A stretch of DNA of 64,000 nt, from contig NZ_AXVM01000001.1 in assembly GCF_000484635.1 (NCBI RefSeq), positions 124,001 to 188,000 on the forward strand. The letters run 5' to 3'. The stretch's first letter is position 1. Every line of letters starts with the position of its first letter. Positions 1 through 11,870 of the stretch are shown piece by piece. This stretch comes from Comamonas badia DSM 17552. Lineage in GTDB: Bacteria; Pseudomonadota; Gammaproteobacteria; Burkholderiales; Burkholderiaceae_C. The position numbers were made by a program, and so were the translations under genes. The notes below the pieces were generated by a model. It was not told where the DNA came from. It searched no databases and saw only the letters and a list, made by a program, of their open reading frames with translations.

Positions 1-698
1 AGCGCGCCATCGAGGACCATTTCGACACTGCCTACGAGCTCGAGAGCGAGCTGGAACACGCCGGCAAGCAGGAGCTCTTGCACCTGGTGCACAGCATCAC
101 CCCGCCCGACATGAACTGCCTGTTCGTGCGCCAGCCGCGCTCGCTCGGCCTGGGCCACGCCGTGCTGTGCGCCGCGCCGCTGGTGGGCAACGAGCCGTTT
201 GCCGTGCTGCTGGCCGACGATCTGATGGTGGGCGAGCATGCCGGGCCCGGCGTGATGGCGCAGATGACGGCCGCGTTCGAGAAACAGGGCCGCTCGCTGC
301 TCGCGGTGCAGGAAGTGCCGCACGAAGAGACGCGGCGCTACGGCATCGTCAAGGGGGAATCCGCGGGCGGGCCGCTGCTGCGCATCGACGAGATCGTGGA
401 AAAGCCGGCGCCGGAAGTGGCGCCCTCACGCATGGGCGTGGCCGGGCGCTACGTGCTCACGCCGCGCATCTTCGAGGAAATCCGCAACCAGCCACGCGGC
501 GTGGGCGGCGAAATTCAGCTCACCGATGCCATTGCCCGATTGATGGCGCATGAGACGGTTTACGCATACCAGTACAGCGGCAAGCGCTACGATTGCGGTA
601 GCAAAGAAGGTTTTTTGCAGGCCACGGTGGAACTCGCGCTGCAGCACCCGCAGGTGGGCCGGCATTTTCACGACTGGCTCAAGACGCTGGCGCTGTAG
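1..698 (+). CDS. galU: UTP-glucose-1-phosphate uridylyltransferase, 3' part
   Basis: This gene makes UDP-glucose from UTP and glucose-1-phosphate in the cytoplasm, for surface polysaccharides. Its 5' end lies outside the window; the reading frame is open from base 3 and stops with TAG at 696-698, leaving 231 residues. The visible part holds family landmarks: RAIEDHFDTAYELE near the left edge, GLGHAVLCA, the FAVLLADD strand that carries nucleotide/metal contacts, GRYVLTPRIFEEI, GEIQLTDAIA, and the C-terminal YDCGSKEGFLQATVELAL. It converges on lolA with a gap of only 6 bases, and no terminator hairpin is visible between them. Family assignment is firm. The start and total length cannot be seen. 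Confidence 0.95.
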   Translation, partial: RAIEDHFDTAYELESELEHAGKQELLHLVHSITPPDMNCLFVRQPRSLGLGHAVLCAAPLVGNEPFAVLLADDLMVGEHAGPGVMAQMTAAFEKQGRSLLAVQEVPHEETRRYGIVKGESAGGPLLRIDEIVEKPAPEVAPSRMGVAGRYVLTPRIFEEIRNQPRGVGGEIQLTDAIARLMAHETVYAYQYSGKRYDCGSKEGFLQATVELALQHPQVGRHFHDWLKTLAL

Positions 699-704
699 CC
701 GCGC

Positions 705-1343
705 TCACTGCTCGCGCAGCACATCGGCCCCCTTGGGGGGCTCGAAAGCAAAGGTGCCGGCAGGCAGTTGGGGGTTGAGTGCCAATCCCGTGAAGCGCAG
801 CAGCGAACGCTGGCCGAAGTGGTCCAGGATGTCGAGCGCCGCCAATTGCTCGCCGTCAAACCCCACGCGCACGCTGGCCAGCTGCCCATCCTTGGCCTTG
901 GGCGTGGCCAGCACCCAGTGCAAGCCATCGGCATCGGGCGCATCGGCGAGCGTGAAATCCCGGCGCAAGGCGCTGAGATCTGCCGCGGAAGTCAGCAGCG
1001 CCGCCGGCGTGCTGCCCAGCGCCTGCGCCTGCGCGCGCTCAGTCACCTGATTGAGATCTGCGTCGTACAGCCACAGCGTCTTGCCGTCGGCGACTATGGT
1101 CTGGGCAAAGGGCTTGCGATAGTCAAAGCGAAAACGCCCCGGGCGCTCAAACGCAAAGCTGCCGCTCGATACCTTGGGCGCCAGCGCCTTGCCACCCTGC
1201 GACGGCGCGGTCACGGTCTGCGTGAACTGCGCCTCGCCGCTCTTCGCGGACTGCATGAAATTTTCAAGGCTTTTCAGCCCCTGCGCGCAGGCCCACTGCG
1301 CGCAAGCAGCTATCAAAACAGTGAGCACCAGCCGCTTCATCAT
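705..1343 (-). CDS. lolA: Outer-membrane lipoprotein carrier protein LolA
   Basis: LolA is the periplasmic chaperone that takes lipoproteins from the LolCDE transporter and hands them to LolB at the outer membrane. The 212-residue product has an N-terminal signal peptide (MMKRLVLTVLIAACAQWACA, cleavage probably after ACA at residue 20). The mature part has the half-barrel LolA pattern: AQFTQTV near residue 40, FAFERPGRFRFDY, and KTLWLYDADLNQVT. Two ATG codons are tandem (1343 and 1340). It lies 8 bases after ftsK and is surely co-transcribed with it. The hydrophobic core and cleavage site of the signal peptide are encoded by a copy of the dispersed ~55-bp repeat (1257-1319). Confidence 0.93.
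   Translation of the reverse strand: MMKRLVLTVLIAACAQWACAQGLKSLENFMQSAKSGEAQFTQTVTAPSQGGKALAPKVSSGSFAFERPGRFRFDYRKPFAQTIVADGKTLWLYDADLNQVTERAQAQALGSTPAALLTSAADLSALRRDFTLADAPDADGLHWVLATPKAKDGQLASVRVGFDGEQLAALDILDHFGQRSLLRFTGLALNPQLPAGTFAFEPPKGADVLREQ
1257..1319. repeat. Dispersed repeat, copy 1, within the LolA signal peptide
   Basis: Reads gaaattttcaaggcttttca, gcccctgcgcgcaggcccac, tgcgcgcaagcagctatcaa aa. Its AT-rich ends, gcgc core and agctatcaaa terminus match the family. It encodes LolA residues 9-29, covering the hydrophobic core and cleavage site of the signal peptide. Confidence 0.75.
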
Positions 1344-1351
1344 CCACCACC

Positions 1352-4739
<3,388 letters not shown>

Positions 4740-4754
4740 ACCACGGCGTCGCGT

Positions 4755-4760
4755 TATAAT
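4755..4760 (+). promoter_or_regulatory. Candidate -10 box for the rpmB-rpmG operon
   Basis: A perfect TATAAT stands 155 bases before the rpmB ATG, in the otherwise GC-rich gap after trxB. No convincing -35 lies 16-18 bases upstream, so the call rests on the -10 alone. The 150-base leader (about 4765-4915) contains several short GC-rich complementary stretches but no leader fold I can name. Confidence 0.45.
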
Positions 4761-4915
4761 TTCCGGCTTTGCTGCGCTCGTACCTGCCCCTCGGGCCAGT
4801 GCCGCGGCAACGGGCTACCGCCACCCGAATGATCTGGCGAGGTGAGATGGCCGGCATCGCCCTGCTCCTGCAGGATTCCTGACGCCGCCGTCGTTGCAAT
4901 GAACGGAGTGTCCTC

Positions 4916-5149
4916 ATGGCACGCGTATGTGAAGTCACGGGCAAGAAGCCCCAGGTGGGACACCATGTCTCCCACTCCAACATCAAGACCAAGCGCCGGT
5001 TCCTGCCGAACCTGCAATACAAGCGTTTCTGGGTGGAGAGCGAAAACCGCTGGGTGCGCCTGCGCGTGTCCAGCGCCGCGCTGCGCCTGATCGACAAGAA
5101 CGGCACTGACGCCGTGCTCGCAGACATGCGCGCACGCGGCCAAGCCTGA
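4916..5149 (+). CDS. rpmB: 50S ribosomal protein L28
   Basis: This is a structural protein of the large ribosomal subunit, 77 residues long. The sequence [20 protein letters not shown], followed by [13 protein letters not shown] and [16 protein letters not shown], is diagnostic of proteobacterial L28. It begins at ATG 4916 and is followed after 20 bases by rpmG, the usual L28-L33 operon. AAGGAGCAA precedes the next gene's start, so the two are translated separately from one mRNA. Confidence 0.97.
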   Translation: MARVCEVTGKKPQVGHHVSHSNIKTKRRFLPNLQYKRFWVESENRWVRLRVSSAALRLIDKNGTDAVLADMRARGQA

Positions 5150-5169
5150 TTCAGCAAAGGAGCAACACC

Positions 5170-5340
5170 ATGGCATCCAAAGGCGGACGCGAAAAAATCA
5201 AGCTCGAATCGAGCGCCGGCACCGGTCACTTCTACACCACGACCAAGAACAAGAAGACCATGCCCGAGAAAATGGCCATCATGAAATTCGACCCCAAGGC
5301 TCGCAAGCATGTCGAGTACAAGGAAACCAAGCTGAAATAA
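5170..5340 (+). CDS. rpmG: 50S ribosomal protein L33
   Basis: This 56-residue large-subunit protein reads [20 protein letters not shown]..., then [20 protein letters not shown] and a C-terminus of [11 protein letters not shown]. That is the classic zinc-free (cysteine-lacking) proteobacterial L33. The start is ATG 5170, with AAGGAGCAAC as ribosome binding site 5-12 bases upstream. It is the last gene of the L28-L33 operon and is followed 23 bases later by a strong terminator. Confidence 0.97.
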   Translation: MASKGGREKIKLESSAGTGHFYTTTKNKKTMPEKMAIMKFDPKARKHVEYKETKLK

Positions 5341-5363
5341 GCTGTTTCCTGCCGCACGAACAA

Positions 5364-5394
5364 CCGCCACTGCCCCAAAGCGTGGCGGTTTTTC
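5364..5394 (+). terminator. Rho-independent terminator of rpmB-rpmG
   Basis: A 7-bp perfect stem (ccgccac at 5364-5370 with gtggcgg at 5382-5388), an 11-base loop, and a run of five T residues form a clear intrinsic terminator 23 bases after the rpmG stop. Confidence 0.9.
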
Positions 5395-5527
5395 GTTGGG
5401 TGCCGCGAAATGCAGACATATAAGGCAGCGCACGACCCAGAAATCGGCCGCTTTTCTGTACACCGGATGTCAGTTCAGCGATGATAGGATGGCATTTTGA
5501 TACCTACATTGCATAGCAACCATTGAC

Positions 5528-7261
5528 ATGGTCACAGCCGGTTCAGCGCAAAAAGAAGCTGCGCACATTGCCTTGCCAAGCCTGGCCCGAGCGCTCATGT
5601 CGGCCGGCAAGCTTACCCAGGCGGGCGCCGAAGAGGTGTCCCGCAAATCGCAATCCAGCCGCACCCCCTTCATCGCCGAACTCATCAGCGGCAAGACCAT
5701 TGCCGCCCCGGAACTGGCCTACAGCCTGTCGGGCACCTTCGGGGCACCACTGCTGGACGTGGATGCGATCGACATCAATCGCCTGCCCAAGGGGCTGCTG
5801 GACGCCAAGCTGTGCCAGGCGTACAAGGTCGTGGTGCTCGCCAAGCGCAACAACCGGCTGATTGCCATCACCGCCGACCCGACCAACCAGGAAGCCGCCG
5901 AAAAGATCAAATTCGCCACGCAACTGGGCGTGGACTGGGTCGTTGCCGAATACGACAAGCTCGTCAAGCTGGTGGAAGCCACCTCCAAGAGCGTCGCGGA
6001 GAGCCTGGAAGGCATCACCGGCGGTGATTTCGAATTCGAGGACACCCCCGTCACCGAGGAAGTCGAGGGGCCGGACACGGCAGCCGCCGAAGTGGAGGAC
6101 GCGCCCGTCGTGCGCTTTCTGCAAAAAATGCTGCTGGACGCCTTCAGCATGCGCGCTTCGGACCTGCACTTCGAGCCCTATGAGCACAACTACCGCGTGC
6201 GCTTTCGCGTGGATGGCGAGCTGCAGGAAATCACCTCGCCACCGATCGCCATCAAGGACAAGCTCGCCTCGCGCATCAAGGTGATCTCGCGCCTGGATAT
6301 TTCCGAAAAGCGTGTGCCGCAGGACGGGCGCATGAAGCTCAAGGTCGGCCCCGACCGCGTCATCGATTTCCGCGTCAGCACGCTGCCGACGCTGTTCGGC
6401 GAGAAGATCGTGATCCGTATCCTGGACCCCAGCAGCGCGCGCATGGGCATCGAGGCCCTGGGGTATGAACCCGAGGAAAAAGAGCGTCTGCTCACCGCCA
6501 TCAAGCGCCCCTACGGCATGATTCTGGTCACCGGCCCCACAGGCTCGGGCAAGACGGTCTCGCTCTACACCTGCCTGAACATCCTGAACAAGCCGGGGGT
6601 GAACATCTCCACGGCCGAAGACCCGTCGGAAATCAACATGCCGGGGGTCAACCAGGTCAACGTCAATGAAAAAGCCGGCCTGACCTTTGCCGTGGCGCTC
6701 AAGGCCTTTCTGCGCCAGGACCCGGACGTCATCATGGTCGGTGAAATCCGCGACCTGGAAACCGCCGACATCGCCATCAAGGCCGCGCAGACCGGCCACC
6801 TGGTGCTCTCCACGCTGCACACCAACGACGCCCCGACCACGCTCACGCGCATGCGCAACATGGGCATCGCGCCGTTCAACATCGCCTCCAGCGTGATCCT
6901 GATCACCGCCCAGCGTCTGGCGCGCCGCCTGTGCCCGCAGTGCAAGCAGCCGGCCGACATTCCGCACGAAAACCTGCTGGAAGCCGGCTACAAGGACGAG
7001 GACATCGACGGCAGCTGGGTCACCTACCGGCCGGTGGGTTGCTCGGCCTGCAACAACGGCTACAAGGGCCGGGTCGGCATCTATGAGGTGATGCCCATCT
7101 CCGAAGAGATGCAGCGCATCATTCTGCGCGACGGCAGCGCACTGGAGATCGCCGAACAGGCGCGCGCAGAAGGGGTGCGCTCGCTGCGCCAGTCCGGTCT
7201 GCAGAAGGCGAGACTCGGCCTGACTTCACTCGAAGAGGTCCTGGCGGTCACCAACGAATAA
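5528..7261 (+). CDS. pilB: Type IV pilus assembly ATPase PilB
   Basis: PilB is the cytoplasmic hexameric ATPase that drives pilus extension. The 577-residue protein has an N-terminal MshEN/T2SSE_N domain (about 10-150), then the GspE-family motor with Walker A GPTGSGKT, the Asp-box region (DPDVIMVGEIRDLETADIAI), the His-box (GHLVLSTLHTNDAPTTLTR), and a tetracysteine zinc site (CPQCK ... CSACNNG). The ATG at 5528 (MVTAGSAQKEA) gives a family-length protein. It is followed 16 bases later by pilC and then pilD, the conserved betaproteobacterial pilBCD cluster; no pilin gene is present here. The 190-base region upstream has no convincing sigma-54 site. Confidence 0.97.
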   Translation: MVTAGSAQKEAAHIALPSLARALMSAGKLTQAGAEEVSRKSQSSRTPFIAELISGKTIAAPELAYSLSGTFGAPLLDVDAIDINRLPKGLLDAKLCQAYKVVVLAKRNNRLIAITADPTNQEAAEKIKFATQLGVDWVVAEYDKLVKLVEATSKSVAESLEGITGGDFEFEDTPVTEEVEGPDTAAAEVEDAPVVRFLQKMLLDAFSMRASDLHFEPYEHNYRVRFRVDGELQEITSPPIAIKDKLASRIKVISRLDISEKRVPQDGRMKLKVGPDRVIDFRVSTLPTLFGEKIVIRILDPSSARMGIEALGYEPEEKERLLTAIKRPYGMILVTGPTGSGKTVSLYTCLNILNKPGVNISTAEDPSEINMPGVNQVNVNEKAGLTFAVALKAFLRQDPDVIMVGEIRDLETADIAIKAAQTGHLVLSTLHTNDAPTTLTRMRNMGIAPFNIASSVILITAQRLARRLCPQCKQPADIPHENLLEAGYKDEDIDGSWVTYRPVGCSACNNGYKGRVGIYEVMPISEEMQRIILRDGSALEIAEQARAEGVRSLRQSGLQKARLGLTSLEEVLAVTNE

Positions 7262-7277
7262 GCAAGGGAGCAGTTTC

Positions 7278-8495
7278 ATGGCCACCGTCGCATCCAAAGG
7301 CATCAAGGATTTCGTCTTCGAATGGGAAGGCAAGGACCGCAACGGCAAGATCGTGCGCGGCGAGGTGCGCGCCGGCGGCGAGAACCAGGTGCAGGCCAGT
7401 CTGCGCCGCCAGGGCGTGCTGCCGACGAAGATCAAGAAGCGGCGCACGAGTTCGGGCAAGAAGATCAAGCCCAAGGACATCGCCCTGTTCACGCGCCAGA
7501 TGGCGACCATGATGAAGGCCGGCGTGCCGCTGCTGCAGGCCTTCGACATCGTCGGCCGGGGCAATGCCAACCCGAGCGTCACCAAGCTGCTCAACGACAT
7601 CCGCACCGACGTCGAAACCGGCACCTCGCTCAATTCGGCCTTCCGCAAGTACCCGATGCACTTCGACAACCTGTACTGCAACCTGGTGGAGGCGGGCGAA
7701 GCGGCCGGTATTCTGGAGGCGCTGCTCGACCGCCTGGCCACCTACATGGAAAAGACCGAGGCGATCAAGGGCAAGATCAAATCGGCCCTGATGTACCCGA
7801 TCTCGGTGGTGATCGTGGCCTTCGTCGTGGTGACGGTGATCATGATTTTCGTGATTCCTGCCTTCAAGGAGGTCTTTACTTCGTTCGGTGCCGACCTGCC
7901 CGGCCCGACGCTGGTCGTCATGGCCATGAGTGAAATTTTCGTGAAATGGTGGTGGCTGATCTTTGGCGTCATCGGCGGCGGTTTCTACTTTTTCATGCAG
8001 GCCTGGAAGCGCAGCGAGAAGATGCAGGTGGTGATGGACCGCCTGCTGCTCAAGATTCCGGTGTTTGGCGACCTGATCAACAAATCCGCGATTGCCCGCT
8101 GGACGCGCACGCTCTCCACCATGTTCGCCGCCGGCGTGCCGCTGGTGGAAGCGCTGGATTCGGTCGGCGGCGCATCCGGCAACGCCGTCTATGCCATAGC
8201 CACCGACAAGATCCAGCAGGAAGTCGCTACCGGCACCAGCCTGACGGCCGCCATGACCAATGCCAACGTGTTCCCTTCGATGGTGCTGCAGATGTGCGCG
8301 ATTGGCGAGGAATCCGGTTCGATCGACCACATGCTCGGCAAGGCGGCCGACTTCTACGAGGAAGAAGTCGATGAGATGGTCAAGGGCCTGTCCAGCCTCA
8401 TGGAGCCCATCATCATCGTGTTTCTGGGCACCATCATCGGCGGCATCGTGGTCGCCATGTACCTGCCGATCTTCAAGCTCGGCCAGGTGGTCTGA
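7278..8495 (+). CDS. pilC: Type IV pilus inner-membrane platform protein PilC
   Basis: PilC is the inner-membrane platform that couples PilB and PilT motors to pilin insertion and removal. The 405-residue protein has two repeated T2SSF domains (about 70-195 and 275-398) and three membrane segments (about 172-195, 215-240 and 375-400). Family motifs are visible: LFTRQMATMMKAGVPLLQAF in the first domain and ARWTRTLSTMFAAGVPLVEA in the second, showing the internal duplication. GGGAG lies 8 bases before ATG 7278. It sits between pilB and pilD with short gaps (16 and 3 bases). Confidence 0.97.
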   Translation: MATVASKGIKDFVFEWEGKDRNGKIVRGEVRAGGENQVQASLRRQGVLPTKIKKRRTSSGKKIKPKDIALFTRQMATMMKAGVPLLQAFDIVGRGNANPSVTKLLNDIRTDVETGTSLNSAFRKYPMHFDNLYCNLVEAGEAAGILEALLDRLATYMEKTEAIKGKIKSALMYPISVVIVAFVVVTVIMIFVIPAFKEVFTSFGADLPGPTLVVMAMSEIFVKWWWLIFGVIGGGFYFFMQAWKRSEKMQVVMDRLLLKIPVFGDLINKSAIARWTRTLSTMFAAGVPLVEALDSVGGASGNAVYAIATDKIQQEVATGTSLTAAMTNANVFPSMVLQMCAIGEESGSIDHMLGKAADFYEEEVDEMVKGLSSLMEPIIIVFLGTIIGGIVVAMYLPIFKLGQVV

Positions 8496-8498
8496 CCG

Positions 8499-9383
8499 AT
8501 GCTGGGATCCCCCTCTTGGGATGCCGCGGCGTTCGGCATCCTGGGCCTGCTGATCGGCAGTTTTCTGAACGTCGTGATCCACCGCCTGCCGCGCATGATG
8601 CAGCGGCAATGGGACGCGGAATGCGCCGCCTACGCCCAGGAGCATGGCTTGCCCGCGGCTGCATCGCCCGCGGACGAAGCACCGCGCTACAACCTGCTCA
8701 CGCCGCACTCGCACTGCCCTGCCTGCCAGCGCGCGATTCGCTGGTACGAGAACATCCCCGTCCTCAGCTACCTTTTCCTGCGCGGGCGCTGCGCCGGTTG
8801 CGGCGTTCACATCAGTCTGCGCTACCCCGCGGTGGAGATCGCCACGGGCCTGCTGTTTTTTTTCTGCGCCACGCGCTGGGGGGCCGGATGGAGCGCCTTG
8901 CTGTGGTGCGGGTTTTCCGCCGCCTTGCTGGCTGCCGCCTGCATAGACTGGGACACCACGCTGCTGCCGGACGACATCACGCTGCCGCTGCTCTGGGCGG
9001 GGCTGCTTGCGCCCACGCTGCACCTGTCGCCGCTGCCGTTGGCCGATGCCGTGCTGGGCGCCGCCGCAGGCTACCTGTCGCTCTGGTGCGTGTACTGGGG
9101 CTTCAAGCTGGCCACCGGCAAGGAAGGCATGGGTTACGGCGACTTCAAGCTCTTTGCCGCGCTGGGGGCCTGGTTCGGCTGGCAGGCCCTGGTGCCCATC
9201 ATCCTGCTGGCTTCGGTCGCAGGCGCCATCACCGGCATTGCACTCAAGCTCAAGGGCGGCCTGCGTGAAGGCAAGTACGTGCCCTTCGGACCATTCCTGG
9301 CAGGCGGCGGCTTCGTGGCGATGCTCTGGGGGCCGGAACGGGTGATGCACGCCTTGCTGTCGGCGCTCGGGCTCGCCGCCTGA
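8499..9383 (+). CDS. pilD: Prepilin leader peptidase / N-methyltransferase PilD
   Basis: PilD cleaves type IV prepilin leaders and methylates the new N-terminal residue at the cytoplasmic membrane face. The 294-residue protein has the expected parts in order: an N-terminal membrane helix (LLIGSFLNVVIHRLPRM), the cytoplasmic zinc-binding CPAC...CAGC domain, then several membrane segments with both catalytic aspartate motifs, AACIDWDTTLLPDD and GYGDFKLFAALGAW (GxGD). It begins 3 bases after pilC and its TGA overlaps the first ATG of coaE by one base, so it is translationally coupled to its neighbours. Confidence 0.96.
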   Translation: MLGSPSWDAAAFGILGLLIGSFLNVVIHRLPRMMQRQWDAECAAYAQEHGLPAAASPADEAPRYNLLTPHSHCPACQRAIRWYENIPVLSYLFLRGRCAGCGVHISLRYPAVEIATGLLFFFCATRWGAGWSALLWCGFSAALLAAACIDWDTTLLPDDITLPLLWAGLLAPTLHLSPLPLADAVLGAAAGYLSLWCVYWGFKLATGKEGMGYGDFKLFAALGAWFGWQALVPIILLASVAGAITGIALKLKGGLREGKYVPFGPFLAGGGFVAMLWGPERVMHALLSALGLAA

Positions 9384-10012
9384 TGGGCGCGAGAGCACCA
9401 ATGGCCACGCACAGCCTTCGGCTCGGCCTCACGGGGGGCATAGGCAGCGGCAAGAGCACCGCCGCGCAGATGCTCGCCAGCCAGGGCGCGGCACTCATCG
9501 ACGCCGATGCCTTGTCGCGTGCCGCCACGGCCCCCGGAGGGGCGGCCATCGAGGCGATCCGCACGGCCTTCGGCACCGAATTCATCGATGCGGCTGGCGC
9601 GCTTGACCGCGGCCGCATGCGCGCCCTCGCCTTCACCGACGCGTCGGCCCGCTCGCGCCTCGAAGCCATCGTGCACCCTATCGTCGGCCGCTCCATCGCG
9701 GCCGCGGCCGCTCATGCGCGCGACAGCGGCCACGGACTGATCGTGTACGACATTCCCCTGCTGACCGAATCCGCCCGCTGGGCGCCCACGCTCGACGCCG
9801 TGCTGGTGATCGACTGCCTCGAAGCCACGCAGGTGCTGCGGGTGCGGCAGCGCAGCGGCCTCACCGCCGAGGCCATACGGGCCATCATGGCCAGCCAGAG
9901 CAGCCGCGCGCGCAGGTGTGCCGCGGCCGATGCCGTGCTGTACAACGACGGCATCACTCTGGCACAACTCGACGCACAGGTACGGCAGATCGGCACATGG
10001 TTCGGGCTATGA
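9383..10012 (+). CDS. coaE: Dephospho-CoA kinase
   Basis: CoaE phosphorylates dephospho-CoA, the last step of coenzyme A synthesis. The P-loop GLTGGIGSGKST (residues 15-26), the acceptor-site stretch ALIDADALSRAATAPGG, and the lid-like RVRQRSGLTAEAI are typical. There are two candidate starts: ATG 9383, which overlaps the pilD stop, and ATG 9401 (MATHSLRLGLTGG), which is closer to the usual family N-terminus. The former makes 209 residues, the latter 203. The placement pilD-coaE-zapD is the usual betaproteobacterial arrangement. Confidence 0.95.
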   Translation: MGARAPMATHSLRLGLTGGIGSGKSTAAQMLASQGAALIDADALSRAATAPGGAAIEAIRTAFGTEFIDAAGALDRGRMRALAFTDASARSRLEAIVHPIVGRSIAAAAAHARDSGHGLIVYDIPLLTESARWAPTLDAVLVIDCLEATQVLRVRQRSGLTAEAIRAIMASQSSRARRCAAADAVLYNDGITLAQLDAQVRQIGTWFGL

Positions 10013-10042
10013 TGCGCTGCGCCTTTTTGGGAAGCCCGCAGC

Positions 10043-10798
10043 GTGATCCTGTACGAATACCCTTTCAACGAACGCATCCGAACCTATCTGCGGCTTGAGC
10101 AATTGCTGAGGCGCCTTGGCGAGCTGATGCCGCGCAGCCATCCGCTGGACCACCACTACGCGCTGATGACCATTTTCGAGGTCATGGACGTGGCCGCGCG
10201 GGCCGATCTGAAGTCCGACCTGCTCAAGGACCTGGACAAGCAGAAATCGGTGTATGAAGGCTACCGCGGCATCCCGTCGATTTCAGAAGAAGCGCTGGAC
10301 GCCGTCATCGGCCAGCTTCAGCGCTGCTTTGCCGCGCTCAACAGCCAAAGCGGCAAGGCCGGCCAGGCGCTGCTCGAACATGAATGGCTGATGAGCGTAC
10401 GCAGCCGCGGCGCGATTCCGGGTGGCACCTGCAGCTTCGACCTGCCGGCCTACCACGCCTGGCAGCACCAGTCCGCGGAAATGCGCCAGCAGGACCTGCA
10501 GCTCTGGGCCGCAACGCTGGCGCCGCTGGCAGACGCGGTCTATGTGCTGCTGCACCTGCTGCGCGATGCCGGCACGCCGCAGAAGGTGGCTGCCGAACGC
10601 GGCCAGTTCCAGCAAAACCTGCCGGCCGGGCGCACTTTTCAGCTGCTGCGCCTGCGCATCGATCCCTCGCTGCACCTCATACCGGAAATCAGCGGCAACC
10701 GCCTGCTGGTGTCCGTCCGGTTGATGCAGTCGGGCGACGATGGCAAACTGGCGGTGGCGGCGCAAGACGCCACGTTCGAACTCACGCTGTGCGCCTGA
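10043..10798 (+). CDS. zapD: Cell division protein ZapD
   Basis: ZapD (formerly YacF) cross-links FtsZ protofilaments and stabilises the Z ring. The 251-residue product begins at a GTG (10043): MILYEYPFNERIRTYLRLEQ is the diagnostic family N-terminus, followed by LMTIFEVMDVAARADLKSDL, and in the C-terminal half by RGAIPGGTCSFDLPAYHAW. It follows coaE by 30 bases, as in many Burkholderiales and gammaproteobacteria. The yacG gene that usually comes next is absent; a DUF1330 gene stands there instead. Confidence 0.93.
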   Translation: MILYEYPFNERIRTYLRLEQLLRRLGELMPRSHPLDHHYALMTIFEVMDVAARADLKSDLLKDLDKQKSVYEGYRGIPSISEEALDAVIGQLQRCFAALNSQSGKAGQALLEHEWLMSVRSRGAIPGGTCSFDLPAYHAWQHQSAEMRQQDLQLWAATLAPLADAVYVLLHLLRDAGTPQKVAAERGQFQQNLPAGRTFQLLRLRIDPSLHLIPEISGNRLLVSVRLMQSGDDGKLAVAAQDATFELTLCA

Positions 10799-10846
10799 TG
10801 TCGGCAATCCCGATCGCAGCCGCACGGCATTTTCAAGGAATCCTTC

Positions 10847-11134
10847 ATGCCCGGCGCCTGCCTCATCGGCCGCATCACCGTCAAGAATGCAGAAAAATGG
10901 GCGGAATACCGCAGCAAGGTGCCGGCCACCCTCGCGCCCTGGGGCGCTGAGCTGCTGTTTCGCGGCACCCACAGCGCCAGCTATGCCGGTGACGATCCCC
11001 ACCGGGATGTCGTCGTCATCCGCTTTCCCGACCAGGCCAGCATCGACGGCTGGCATGGCTCCGCCGCCTACCAGGCTCTGCTGCCCGTCCGCGCGCAGGC
11101 GGCCGACGTGGTGCTGATCGCCTATGATGATTGA
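10847..11134 (+). CDS. DUF1330 family protein
   Basis: A 95-residue protein of the DUF1330 group, a small dimeric ferredoxin-like alpha/beta-barrel family of unknown function. Recognisable parts are the opening ACLIGRITVKNAEKWAEYRS, the RGTHSASYAGDD turn, the VVVIRFPDQASIDGWHGSAA stretch, and the end YQALLPVRAQAADVVLIAYD. It starts at ATG 10847, 48 bases after zapD, and its stop lies 38 bases before the GTG of the next gene; both may be transcribed with zapD. Its biochemical role is unknown. The family name is an inference from sequence pattern. Confidence 0.8.
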   Translation: MPGACLIGRITVKNAEKWAEYRSKVPATLAPWGAELLFRGTHSASYAGDDPHRDVVVIRFPDQASIDGWHGSAAYQALLPVRAQAADVVLIAYDD

Positions 11135-11172
11135 CGCCAGATTTCACCCCCAAACCCAACCAGGAGACAAAC

Positions 11173-11604
11173 GTGAGTGATTCCAGCTACCAGGGGCACT
11201 GCTTTTGCGGCGCCGTCGAGTTCACCGTTACCGGCAGCCCCGCGCTGATGGGCTACTGCCACTGCGAGTCCTGCCGCACCTGGTCGGCCGGCCCCGTCAA
11301 TGCCTTCACACTCTGGCAGCCCGATGCGGTCAAGGTCACCAAGGGCGCGGACAACATCGCCAGCTTCCACAAGACGGAGAACAGCTACCGCCGCTGGTGC
11401 AAGAGCTGCGGCGGCCATGTCTTCACCGAGCACCCGGGCATGGGCCTGACCGATGTGTTTGCCGCGGTCATTCCGCAGTTTCCGTTCCAGCCCATGCTGC
11501 ACGTGCACTACCAGGAAACGCGGCTGCCGATCAAGGACGGCCTGCCCAAGATGCGCGACCTGCCCAAGGAGGCAGGCGGCTCGGGCGAAGTCATGCCCGA
11601 GTAA
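11173..11604 (+). CDS. GFA-domain (glutathione-dependent formaldehyde-activating-like) zinc protein
   Basis: A 143-residue cytoplasmic protein of the GFA/CENP-V family. The zinc ligands are visible as GHCFCGAVEF, GYCHCESCRTWSAG and WCKSCGGH, the three cysteine clusters of the fold. Family members are usually annotated as glutathione-dependent formaldehyde-activating enzymes, but substrate roles are mostly unproven, so I do not assign a reaction. The start was set at GTG 11173 because CAGGAGAC lies just upstream; an in-frame ATG at 11131 would overlap the previous gene and add 14 residues with no similarity. A strong hairpin follows 46 bases after the stop. Confidence 0.85.
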   Translation: MSDSSYQGHCFCGAVEFTVTGSPALMGYCHCESCRTWSAGPVNAFTLWQPDAVKVTKGADNIASFHKTENSYRRWCKSCGGHVFTEHPGMGLTDVFAAVIPQFPFQPMLHVHYQETRLPIKDGLPKMRDLPKEAGGSGEVMPE

Positions 11605-11649
11605 GCCAGGCGCGCGGGCACGCCCGCTCCCCGCCTTCCCACTTTTTCA

Positions 11650-11685
11650 GCCGCCATGGCCTCGCAGGAGGCCATGGCGGCTTTT
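11650..11685. terminator. Strong, probably bidirectional intrinsic terminator
   Basis: A perfect 14-bp stem (11650-11663 with 11668-11681) closes a 4-base gcag loop and is followed by TTTT. On the other strand the stem is followed by TGAAAAAGT, so termination is best on the plus strand. It ends the zapD-DUF1330-GFA transcript. The remaining 185 bases up to the next gene show nothing else I recognise. Confidence 0.9.
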
Positions 11686-11870
11686 GCATGCGCACCACCT
11701 CCCGAGGGCAGCAGCGCACTGGCGGCAACTGCCTGCCCACGGTTGGCGCAAGCCAGCCGCATCTGGCGCCGGGCCATGGCATTTCGTCGCAAAGCGCTCG
11801 CGCGCAGCACCCGCGCGGCGCACCATCACGCCCATCGCCGTCCCTTCCCGCGTTTTACTGAGGCTCAACC

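Noticed and set aside
5480-5527. Sigma-54 promoter upstream of pilB
   Set aside because: A ggca...attgca pattern is present, but the GG and GC elements are about 18 bases apart rather than 10.
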